From Pseudomonadota bacterium (GTDB taxonomy: Bacteria; Desulfobacterota; Desulfobacteria; Desulfobacterales; Desulfobacteraceae), in contig JAHJDU010000463.1 in NCBI GenBank assembly GCA_018812385.1, forward strand, positions 1 to 6,695: a stretch of 6,695 bases of DNA. The letters run 5' to 3'. The number at the start of each line of letters is the position of its first letter. The first letter of the stretch is position 1. The notes beneath the pieces are model-generated. The model was not told the origin of the DNA and did not search any database. It saw only the letters and a list, made by a program, of their open reading frames with translations. Shown here piece after piece: positions 1 to 5,890 of the stretch. A program made the translations under genes and the position numbers.

Positions 1-135
1 ATCTGTCAACTCAATGATATCCTCCTGTGTTGAGAGCTCTTTTCCCCCTTCAACAATATCCGTCAGCTCAACAATTTCCACATCTGTCTTTTCTTCTTTT
101 ATAAAATCATCATACCAATCTGTCATATCGACCAT
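1..135 (-). CDS. Partial acidic hypothetical protein with ELTD repeats (N-terminal 45 residues)
   Basis: An open frame reads leftward from an ATG at 135 to the window edge with no stop, giving 45 residues; the C-terminus lies outside. A GAGGA ribosome binding site (140-144) sits 4 nt upstream of the ATG, and two promoter-like sequences lie further upstream, so the start is well supported. The visible part is strongly acidic, starts MVDMTDWYDDF, and carries two copies of a short motif: EIVELTD at residues 20-26 and DIIELTD at 39-45, 19 residues apart. I do not recognise the family. Acidic low-complexity proteins with repeated ELTD-type motifs often act as interaction or scaffold proteins, but that is a guess. 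It is divergent from rsmE and shows no functional link to it. Confidence 0.6.
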   Translation of the reverse strand, partial: MVDMTDWYDDFIKEEKTDVEIVELTDIVEGGKELSTQEDIIELTD

Positions 136-146
136 AATGTCCTCAC

Positions 147-176
147 TTGATTAAGATATTAAAAACAACATATAGT
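147..176 (+). promoter_or_regulatory. Candidate promoter for rsmE
   Basis: TTGATT (147-152), an 18-nt spacer and TATAGT (171-176) form a fair sigma-70-like promoter pointing at rsmE, leaving a leader of about 95 nt. A weaker alternative, TTTACA (242-247) with TTAAAC (265-270), would start transcription almost at the initiation codon. Neither is decisive. Confidence 0.3.
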
Positions 177-225
177 CCAATATCTGCGAACGTCAAAAAA
201 TACCAAAGCCGGATCAAAGTGTCAA
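169..225 (-). promoter_or_regulatory. Candidate tandem promoters for the leftward ELTD-repeat gene
   Basis: On the minus strand a perfect TTGACA (220-225) is followed after 17 nt by TATTTT (197-202). A second pair, TTGACG (191-196) and TATATG (169-174) with a 16-nt spacer, lies just downstream. Either would start transcription 25-55 nt before the ATG at 135. The first has the better -35 box and the second the shorter leader. Assigned from consensus match and spacing only. Confidence 0.4.
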
Positions 226-276
226 CTATTTAAAAAAGCCATTTACAATGTACCCTCCATTGGTTTAAACAATCTC

Positions 277-1011
277 ATGATGCAAAAATTTATCATTCCA
301 GACATCGATTCCATACCGTCAAGCGCAAGCATCCATGGACAGGATGCAAAACATATTTCAAAGGTGTTAAGATTAAATACAGGCGATAGGATCGATATCA
401 CCAATGGCCAGGGCAAAGATTATACGGCCATCATTACATCTATTTCTCAAGGCGATATCGGAATTGATATCATTGATGAACAAGATGCTTTAACAGAATC
501 TCCCATAAATATTACCCTGTGCTCAGGCATGCTCAAAGATAAAAAAATGGATCTTGTGATCAAACATATTACCCAGCTTGGCATCTATGAGTGGATTCCT
601 TTTTATTGTGAACGATCCATTCCCACCCCAAATGAAAAAAGTATGGAAAAAAGACATCAGCGATGGGAAATCATTGCCAAAGAATCCTTAAAACAATGCC
701 GGAGAAGCAGGCTGCCAAAAATTTCAAAACCCTTAAGTTTTAACAAATTGTTAAACAAAACCGACTCCCATGATTTAAAAATTGCCTTTTGGGAAAAGGC
801 GACCCGAAGGCTTGATACATTGGAAAAAAACCCTTTCAATAAAAAAATACTGATTCTTATCGGGCCTGAAGGGGGATTTTCAGAAAATGAAATAACTCAA
901 TCAAAGGAAAAAGGATTTTTATCTTATTCCCTTGGACCCAGAATTTTAAGGGCTGAAACAGCTTCCATTTCAAGCTGTGCCCTTGTTCAGCACATCCTTG
1001 GAGATATTTAA
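277..1011 (+). CDS. rsmE: 16S rRNA (uracil(1498)-N3)-methyltransferase RsmE
   Basis: RsmE uses S-adenosylmethionine to methylate N3 of U1498 of 16S rRNA in the 30S subunit; it belongs to the SPOUT (trefoil-knot) superfamily. The 244-residue length is normal. An N-terminal PUA-like RNA-binding domain covers about residues 1-70 (including HISKVLRLNTGD). The methyltransferase domain follows, with KDKKMDLVIKHITQLG (87-102), the RRSRLPKI segment (142-149), the cofactor-loop motif IGPEGGFS (195-202) and the knot signature LGPRILRAETA (219-229). The start is ATG 277 or the adjacent ATG 280; MQKFIIP from the second matches the usual RsmE N-terminus as well. No Shine-Dalgarno sequence precedes either. 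No terminator is visible before the tRNA promoter 27 bp downstream, so read-through into the tRNA is possible. Identification is firm. Confidence 0.95.
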   Translation: MMQKFIIPDIDSIPSSASIHGQDAKHISKVLRLNTGDRIDITNGQGKDYTAIITSISQGDIGIDIIDEQDALTESPINITLCSGMLKDKKMDLVIKHITQLGIYEWIPFYCERSIPTPNEKSMEKRHQRWEIIAKESLKQCRRSRLPKISKPLSFNKLLNKTDSHDLKIAFWEKATRRLDTLEKNPFNKKILILIGPEGGFSENEITQSKEKGFLSYSLGPRILRAETASISSCALVQHILGDI

Positions 1012-1037
1012 AAACGCAAGCTTTCAAACATTTTCCC

Positions 1038-1066
1038 TTGACATGAATAACCAAAAATAATATAAA
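1038..1066 (+). promoter_or_regulatory. Promoter of tRNA-Phe
   Basis: A perfect -35 box TTGACA (1038-1043) and a -10 box TATAAA (1061-1066) are separated by exactly 17 nt. Predicted transcription starts near 1073, about 10 nt before the mature tRNA 5' end. Strong consensus match and position fit a constitutive stable-RNA promoter. Confidence 0.8.
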
Positions 1067-1082
1067 CCCTTCTGTTGTTTGA

Positions 1083-1158
1083 GCCCAGGTAGCTCAGTCG
1101 GTAGAGCAGGGGACTGAAAATCCCCGTGTCGGCAGTTCAATTCTGTCCCTGGGCACCA
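1083..1158 (+). tRNA. tRNA-Phe (anticodon GAA)
   Basis: The 76-nt sequence folds into a complete cloverleaf. The acceptor stem GCCCAGG (1083-1089) pairs with CCTGGGC (1148-1154). The D arm is GCTC/GAGC around an 8-nt loop. The anticodon stem GGGGA/TCCCC encloses loop CTGAAAA, placing anticodon GAA at 1116-1118. A 5-nt variable loop follows, then the T arm GGCAG/CTGTC (one G-T pair) with loop TTCAATT. The discriminator is A1155 and CCA is encoded (1156-1158). It reads phenylalanine codons UUC and UUU. Its own promoter and terminator indicate an independent single-gene unit. Confidence 0.97.
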
Positions 1159-1165
1159 CAACAAG

Positions 1166-1205
1166 AAAGGCTTTCAGTGATTTTCACTAAAAGCCTTTTT
1201 TGTTT
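1166..1205 (+). terminator. Rho-independent terminator after tRNA-Phe
   Basis: AAAGGCTTT (1166-1174) pairs perfectly with AAAGCCTTT (1190-1198). Inside lies a C/A mismatch, then AGTGA (1176-1180) pairing with TCACT (1184-1188) around a TTT loop. A T-rich tail follows (1199-1205). On the minus strand the same hairpin is followed by TTTCTTGTT, so it may also end the leftward operon whose last gene stops at 1334. The rest of the 1159-1333 gap shows nothing I can call. Confidence 0.85.
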
Positions 1206-1333
1206 GGTCTGCCAATTTAATATACATTTTAAATCAAATTACTTTTTGCTCAAGGGTTTTGGTGAATGTAAAAGTCATTTGTTACCATCACAGCCAATGC
1301 CATGAAAGAAGATAGGGAAAAGTGTTGCCCAGG

Positions 1334-2557
1334 TTAATTTCTTTTTTTAAATCCAGAAAAAATGCACCAGGCAAGCCCTATTACCTGAAGGCCTAAAATC
1401 GTCAAAAATCCAGCCTGATATCCCGATGGATGATAATTGCCGGCAGCAGATACTTCCCAGAGGTTAATGATAGCGCCGACAAACCACTGCAAAATAAAAG
1501 CAGCTATAAATACCAGAAGATTGATGCTGGTTGTCACTCTGCCAGACAAGATTTTAGGAAAATGAGAAGACAAAGCTGCATAGGAAAGAATTCCTGACGT
1601 TCCAAAGAAACCAAACAATATCCATAAAAAAGTGGGAGCAATGGAAATCTGGAATGCGATAAAAATCTGGATGCCCATAAAAATACTCATCCCGGTTACA
1701 GCAGTATAAAGAATGCTGATCCCTCTTTGAGCCAGTTTTTCAGCAATAAACCCAAGGCAGATATATCCAGATGTCAATGCAATCGCGACCCAGGATAATA
1801 CAATGGCAATCTCTGGTCGCTGATAACCTGCAATATCTCTTAACCAGGGTCCAGCCCAAAGCCCTTGCAAAGCGACAAAACTTGCCTGGGTCATGGCGGT
1901 TAGAGGGGCAATACGCCAAAAATATTGAGATTTAAAAACCTGTTTTATGCCTTTGATCTGTAAAGAAAAACTGTCCTGGCTGTTCTGGGATTTTTTTTCT
2001 GGCACAATAAAAAAAATACCAAGAGCACTGCAAAATGAAAGAATTGCCAATAAAAAGAATAAGCCCCGCCAGTCTGTCATGTTAAGAAGCCATTCAACGG
2101 GTGTGGTTGCGGACAGAGCACCAAGGCCTCCTGCAGCCACTTGAAATCCATTGATCCTTGGCCATAGTTTTTCAGGGAACCAGATGACATAAGATTTAAA
2201 AGCTGCCATGAGACAGGCAGAAACCCCAAAACCGATAAATGCCCGCCCAATGATAACACCCGTCAGGGTTTGGGATTTTGCAAAAATAAACGCACCTATT
2301 CCGGCAAAAATAAGAAGAAATGATTCCACGATTCTGGGACCGAACTTATCCAGTAAAATACCAAGAGGTAATTGTGTGGAAGCAAATGCAATAAAATAGG
2401 TGGAGGTTAAAAGCCCCAGTTGTGAAGGATTAATATTTAAATCCGCGACAAGATCCGGGGCAATGACTGCGTTGACCACCCGAAACAGGTAGGACAGAAA
2501 ATATCCAAAAGCAAAGGGCAGAAAAACTCTGAAAACAGATGGGTTGATATTTGGCAT
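1334..2557 (-). CDS. MFS transporter, 12 TM, substrate unknown
   Basis: A major facilitator superfamily carrier in the inner membrane, presumably driven by ion symport or antiport. The 407 residues are highly hydrophobic and resolve into about twelve membrane spans, six on each side of a hydrophilic central loop near residues 186-212. The MFS signature motif A, GILLDKFGPR (66-75), lies between TM2 and TM3. The N-terminal stretch GYFLSYLFRVVNAVIAPDL (18-36) is typical of a proteobacterial MFS group of undefined substrate, sometimes annotated as NarK-like; nothing here supports nitrate. The ATG is 8 bp after the stop of the oxidoreductase beta-gamma gene, with AAGGA only 1 nt upstream, suggesting translational coupling within the operon. 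Context suggests a carboxylate, 2-oxoacid or amino-acid-derived substrate, or product export, which is inference. Family certain, substrate not. Confidence 0.88.
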   Translation of the reverse strand: MPNINPSVFRVFLPFAFGYFLSYLFRVVNAVIAPDLVADLNINPSQLGLLTSTYFIAFASTQLPLGILLDKFGPRIVESFLLIFAGIGAFIFAKSQTLTGVIIGRAFIGFGVSACLMAAFKSYVIWFPEKLWPRINGFQVAAGGLGALSATTPVEWLLNMTDWRGLFFLLAILSFCSALGIFFIVPEKKSQNSQDSFSLQIKGIKQVFKSQYFWRIAPLTAMTQASFVALQGLWAGPWLRDIAGYQRPEIAIVLSWVAIALTSGYICLGFIAEKLAQRGISILYTAVTGMSIFMGIQIFIAFQISIAPTFLWILFGFFGTSGILSYAALSSHFPKILSGRVTTSINLLVFIAAFILQWFVGAIINLWEVSAAGNYHPSGYQAGFLTILGLQVIGLAWCIFSGFKKRN

Positions 2558-2565
2558 ATCCTTAT

Positions 2566-3861
2566 TTACGCCTGGAATATTTTTTCAATGGTTTCCATTG
2601 CTATCTGATAGAGTTTTTCATTAAACCGGGACTTTAAGGCATAATCTAACATTTCTTTGTTCATTGCTTTTCCATTTTTGGCCATTACTCCAAGGGAAGC
2701 CAGAGCCCAATCCTGTTTTTTGATTTTTAATTCTTTAAAATCAATTTCAACAACATCTGCTTTAGTCTCAGGAATATCAACACTCTTTTCTTTTAAAACA
2801 AAGGCGCCTGGTTTAAGATTTGCAAAAATTTTCTTTCGTCGCTGGACCCCTTCATCACTAAGGGCTAATACAACAGAAGGAGATTCAATACCGGGATAAC
2901 CTATTTTTTCAGGAGAAATAAGAATTTCACTGACAGACTGGCCCCTGAGAACAGTAATGTTATAGTCATTTTTCATTGATACATTCATGCCTGCACAAAG
3001 GCCTGCGTAACAGACAATTTCACCGGCTGTTACGATGCGCATGCCTGCACTGCCAAGGATAACCACTTCCTGCTGTTGATAATCTTTGAGCTCAATTTGC
3101 TTTTCAATAGTTATAGCCGCAGGAAAGACAGTCCTCTCTTTTGCCAGAGCTCTGTACCGTTCACCATATTCAGGTCTTTGATTTTTTTTTATGTTACCAG
3201 ACATTTCAGGCAGGTCTGCGATGATCTGATCAATGAGTTTTGGGGTCAGTTTGTTTCTTTTTGTATAACGGCCCGTGCACATACCAAGGGTTTCAATTAA
3301 AGAAAATCCCTTATGCTTCATTGCCCTGACAATTTTTTCAGGCAAATCAGGATCAAGGCCGGAACATCTGTCAATATAAGTTGCACCGGCGCTTTTAGCA
3401 ATGGCGCAGATATCAATGGGAATTTCAGCCTGGTTAAGAAATTCCGATCCCACTATTGCATCTATTGGCGTGGTTGCAGAATATTGTCCTCCGGTCATGC
3501 CAAAGTTAAAATTGTTGAGAATGATCAGGGTAAGGTCAAGATTTCTTCTGCAGGCAGCTAGTACATGAGCACCGCCGATGCCCAGGCCACCATCTCCCAT
3601 TGTGACAATCACATTCAATTCGGGATCGGCAAGCTTGAGACCCGCGGCATAGGTGAGCGCCCGGCCGTGTATGCCATGGAGGGCATGAACATTGAAAAAG
3701 GTATCAAACAGCCCTGAACAGCCGATATCTGTTACAATGACTATTTTATCTGCATCAAGACCCATTTTGACAAATGCTTTATCAAGGCCTGTGGTAATTT
3801 TTTCATGGGTGCATCCCGGACAATAGACAAGGGGCCTGTTTTTATTTAAAAAGCTATTCAT
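2566..3861 (-). CDS. 2-oxoacid:ferredoxin oxidoreductase, fused beta-gamma subunit
   Basis: Part of a thiamine pyrophosphate (TPP)-dependent, CoA-acylating enzyme that decarboxylates a 2-oxoacid and reduces ferredoxin in the cytoplasm. I place the start at ATG 3861 (431 residues): GGAGG (3871-3875) lies 9 nt upstream, whereas the in-frame TTG at 3867 would have only 3 nt. The beta part (about 1-245) has CPGC (14-17), IGC (Cys48) and MCTG (Cys195), the four cysteines expected to hold a [4Fe-4S] cluster. Its TPP motif is GDGG (89-92) with NNFNFGMTGGQ (116-126). The gamma part (about 255-431) begins VVILGSAGMRIVTAGEIV and includes SVSEILISPEKIGYP. In most relatives these are separate proteins. 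Its start overlaps the alpha gene stop by 8 bp, implying coupled translation. Substrate (2-oxoglutarate, branched-chain, aryl or other) cannot be assigned. Confidence 0.88.
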   Translation of the reverse strand: MNSFLNKNRPLVYCPGCTHEKITTGLDKAFVKMGLDADKIVIVTDIGCSGLFDTFFNVHALHGIHGRALTYAAGLKLADPELNVIVTMGDGGLGIGGAHVLAACRRNLDLTLIILNNFNFGMTGGQYSATTPIDAIVGSEFLNQAEIPIDICAIAKSAGATYIDRCSGLDPDLPEKIVRAMKHKGFSLIETLGMCTGRYTKRNKLTPKLIDQIIADLPEMSGNIKKNQRPEYGERYRALAKERTVFPAAITIEKQIELKDYQQQEVVILGSAGMRIVTAGEIVCYAGLCAGMNVSMKNDYNITVLRGQSVSEILISPEKIGYPGIESPSVVLALSDEGVQRRKKIFANLKPGAFVLKEKSVDIPETKADVVEIDFKELKIKKQDWALASLGVMAKNGKAMNKEMLDYALKSRFNEKLYQIAMETIEKIFQA

Positions 3862-4969
3862 TTTCAATGACCTCCATGATTTTGGCCGGTGTAATTAACA
3901 CTCCATTCATCTGTCCGTAAAATTCCACTTTTTTATCACAAAGGATTCGTTTTATTTCATTTACATATTGGCCTAAGTTCATTTCAATAACCACAATGCG
4001 TTTAAACTTTTTTGCTTTTTTTCGCAAAAGTTCTTCAGGTACGGGAAAAAGGGTTTTAAGCGTCAGCGTTGATACATGTTTGCCTTTTTTGTCAAGTTTT
4101 CTGCTGGCATCTTCAACGGAACGGGCAGTAACACCATAACTTATGATCAAAGTGTCGGAATTCTCTTTGATATCTTCTTCAAAAAGCGTAATTCGATTCC
4201 GGGCGGCATGGATTTTTTGTCTGAGTCTTTCCTGGTTTTGTGCAATCACTTCAGGATCAATGGTGATATAACCGTCAGGCCCATGGGTTGATGATGTTTG
4301 TCTGACAAGGGTTTTCCCTCCAATGGGAAGAAATGGCGGGGCTGCATCCGGCTGTGCTTCAAAGGGAAGATATGAATTGCCTGAAAAATATTTCCTTTCA
4401 ACAATCGGAGGAAGTACGACAGAATCAAGATCAAAGCTTTCACTGGTCATTCCGATTTCTTTGTTGGAGGCAATAAAAACAGGACACCTGAATTCTTCAG
4501 AATAATTAAAGGCGTGAATAGCCAGGACGTAACAATCAAGTGCATCTTTAGGAGCAAGAACAATAACGGGCACACCGCTTGTACTGCCCCATCTTAAGAA
4601 TTGGATATCACTGTCTGCACCTCTTGTTGCTGAACCTGTTGAAGGACCAAGTCGTTGTACATCTGCAATCACCAATGGGATTTCACTGCCAATGGCAAAT
4701 GACATCTGCTCGCTGTAAAGGCTGATGCCAGGGCCGGATGTTGCGGTTAAAGCTTTTTTGCCAGCCATGGCTGCACCGATGCAATATCCCATGGAAGCGA
4801 TCTCATCTTCTCCCTGGATACAAACGCCACCAGTGGGGGGCAGCATTTTCAACATGCTGTTAAAAATTGTTGTTGCCGGCGTGATGGGATAGCCTGCAAA
4901 AAAGTTGCACCCGGCAGCAATAGCTCCCCTGGCAAGGGCTTCATTTCCTTCCATAAATGACAAAGCCAT
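3854..4969 (-). CDS. 2-oxoacid:ferredoxin oxidoreductase, alpha subunit (KorA/VorB-like)
   Basis: Alpha subunit of the same enzyme as the downstream beta-gamma fusion. The 371 residues match the stand-alone KorA/VorB type. Visible signatures are FAGYPITPATT (24-34; YPITP is implicated in substrate recognition in this superfamily), EDEIASMGYCIGAAMAGKKALTATSGPG (54-81), RLGPSTGSATRG (106-117), THGPDGY (218-224) and, in the C-terminal transketolase-like domain, LISYGVTARSVEDA (265-278) and EMNLGQY (339-345). The ATG at 4969 has a strong AAGGAG (4976-4981) 6 nt upstream. It is the first gene of the leftward operon, read from a promoter with a palindrome at its start site. No gamma domain is fused at the N-terminus, consistent with gamma being on the beta gene. 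Exact substrate unknown. Confidence 0.88.
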   Translation of the reverse strand: MALSFMEGNEALARGAIAAGCNFFAGYPITPATTIFNSMLKMLPPTGGVCIQGEDEIASMGYCIGAAMAGKKALTATSGPGISLYSEQMSFAIGSEIPLVIADVQRLGPSTGSATRGADSDIQFLRWGSTSGVPVIVLAPKDALDCYVLAIHAFNYSEEFRCPVFIASNKEIGMTSESFDLDSVVLPPIVERKYFSGNSYLPFEAQPDAAPPFLPIGGKTLVRQTSSTHGPDGYITIDPEVIAQNQERLRQKIHAARNRITLFEEDIKENSDTLIISYGVTARSVEDASRKLDKKGKHVSTLTLKTLFPVPEELLRKKAKKFKRIVVIEMNLGQYVNEIKRILCDKKVEFYGQMNGVLITPAKIMEVIENE

Positions 4970-5008
4970 TTTTTTCTCCTTGGGTTTAATAAACGCTAAA
5001 AAACAATG

Positions 5009-5034
5009 AATCTGATCAAATATTTGATCAGATT
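5009..5034. promoter_or_regulatory. Perfect 26-bp palindrome, probable repressor operator
   Basis: AATCTGATCAAAT is followed directly by its exact reverse complement ATTTGATCAGATT, with no mismatch and no spacer. It occupies roughly +1 to +26 of the predicted oxidoreductase promoter, a classic position for repression. The adjacent GntR/FCD regulator is the natural candidate to bind it, since members of this family bind short palindromes as dimers. The site also contains two GATC tetranucleotides. Binding is inferred, not shown. Confidence 0.7.
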
Positions 5035-5040
5035 TAAGAT

Positions 5041-5069
5041 TTTGTAACGCTTTGCAGCCTTTATGTCAA
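5041..5069 (-). promoter_or_regulatory. Promoter of the 2-oxoacid oxidoreductase operon
   Basis: On the minus strand a perfect TTGACA (5064-5069) is followed after exactly 17 nt by TACAAA (5041-5046, 4 of 6 to consensus). Predicted transcription starts near 5034, giving a leader of about 65 nt to the alpha-subunit ATG at 4969. The operator-like palindrome begins at the predicted start site. Confidence 0.7.
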
Positions 5070-5143
5070 GAATAAATTGGATGATATTCAAATAGATAGA
5101 GAAATTATTTGATTTAAATATAAAGTATTTTTCTAATTGATTT

Positions 5144-5149
5144 TATAAT
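5144..5149 (+). promoter_or_regulatory. Candidate -10 box for the gntR-selenoprotein operon
   Basis: A perfect TATAAT lies 24 nt before the regulator ATG at 5174. No convincing -35 box is present at 16-18 nt spacing, so the promoter may be weak or need an activator. An alternative TATAAA at 5119-5124 also lacks a -35 partner. Confidence 0.4.
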
Positions 5150-5173
5150 ATCCTTGGTATATTTATTTTGCTC

Positions 5174-5872
5174 ATGGATAAAAAAATGAAAAAGAAAAAA
5201 AAGACCAAAGATGATTTTACCCAGGAAGCCTACATGGGTATTCGCCGGATGTTTTTTTTAAATGAAATTATTCCAGGCCAGAAAATATCCTATGGGGATC
5301 TGTCCAAACGACTTGAAATGAGTACGACACCGGTTATCCAGGCATTAAAGAGGCTTGAATATCAGGGCCTTGTCCGGCATGAAACCAATCGTGGCTATTA
5401 TACTGAAAATATCAGTTTAAAAGAAATCATTGAGATATATGAATTCAGGGAATTAATCGAAACCTCACTCCTGGCAAGAACCATATCCCGGATTGATAAA
5501 AAGGGACAAAAAACATTGAAAAAGGCCCTGGACAGCCATCTTGCGGCTGTTCGAGATATTTATTTAAAAGAACGGCTTTTAAAGGATATGGAATTTCACC
5601 TTGTCCTTGCAACGCTTTCAGAATGCACCATACAAATTAATACCTTAAAATCGCTTTTTGATCTTTTATACCTTAAGTACAGGGGCAATATCCTTTTTGT
5701 GACACCCATGGACACAGTGGATTCAGAGCACATAAAATTATATGAGTATATTGCTGATTCCAATCTTGATGGTGCAACCAAGATTTTAAAACAGCATATT
5801 TCAAACGTAAAAGAGCACGCCATCATCAGTATTACGAGAATGAATAAAGAAAAAAATATTAAAACAATATAA
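5174..5872 (+). CDS. GntR-family transcriptional regulator, FCD (FadR C-terminal domain) type
   Basis: A DNA-binding regulator, likely a dimer controlled by a small carboxylate-type ligand. The start is uncertain: ATG 5174 gives 232 residues; TTG 5168 and ATG 5186 are in frame, and none has a clear Shine-Dalgarno. After a lysine-rich tail, a winged helix covers about residues 13-75 with the recognition segment MSTTPVIQALKRLEYQGLVRH (49-69). An all-helical FCD domain follows from about 85. Asp138, His142 (DMEFH), His186 (SEHIKLYE) and His208 (KQHI) match the usual metal-binding set of this domain, suggesting a metal-dependent ligand site. It diverges from the oxidoreductase operon and is 18 bp upstream of the selenoprotein gene, so it probably controls both through the palindrome between the operons. 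Family certain; ligand unknown. Confidence 0.9.
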   Translation: MDKKMKKKKKTKDDFTQEAYMGIRRMFFLNEIIPGQKISYGDLSKRLEMSTTPVIQALKRLEYQGLVRHETNRGYYTENISLKEIIEIYEFRELIETSLLARTISRIDKKGQKTLKKALDSHLAAVRDIYLKERLLKDMEFHLVLATLSECTIQINTLKSLFDLLYLKYRGNILFVTPMDTVDSEHIKLYEYIADSNLDGATKILKQHISNVKEHAIISITRMNKEKNIKTI

Positions 5873-5890
5873 AAGTTTTAGGAGAATAAA

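Noticed and set aside
1083..1158. tRNA-Phe 3' end as an integration site of a mobile element
   Set aside because: No integrase, repeated tRNA tail or direct repeat is visible in the window; the tRNA has an intact promoter and terminator.
1334..2557. NarK-type nitrate/nitrite transporter assignment for the MFS gene
   Set aside because: No nitrate-signature motif is evident and the context is organic-acid metabolism; only the MFS family can be supported.
3859..3867. TTG at 3867 as the start of the beta-gamma subunit
   Set aside because: GGAGG at 3871-3875 is only 3 nt from TTG but 9 nt from ATG 3861, and ATG is the stronger codon.
4246..4443. Short minus-strand open frame inside the alpha-subunit gene, and similar overlapping frames elsewhere
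   Set aside because: They overlap well-supported genes in other frames, have no ribosome binding site or recognisable motif, and look like by-products of the true coding sequence.
5009..5034. The 26-bp palindrome as a terminator or attenuator
   Set aside because: The stem is AT-rich, no T-tract directly follows on either strand (on the minus strand a T run begins 5 nt later), and it lies at a promoter start site rather than after a gene.
5168..5176. TTG at 5168 as the start of the GntR regulator
   Set aside because: An ATG lies two codons downstream and nothing near the TTG supports initiation; ATG 5174 or 5186 is more likely.
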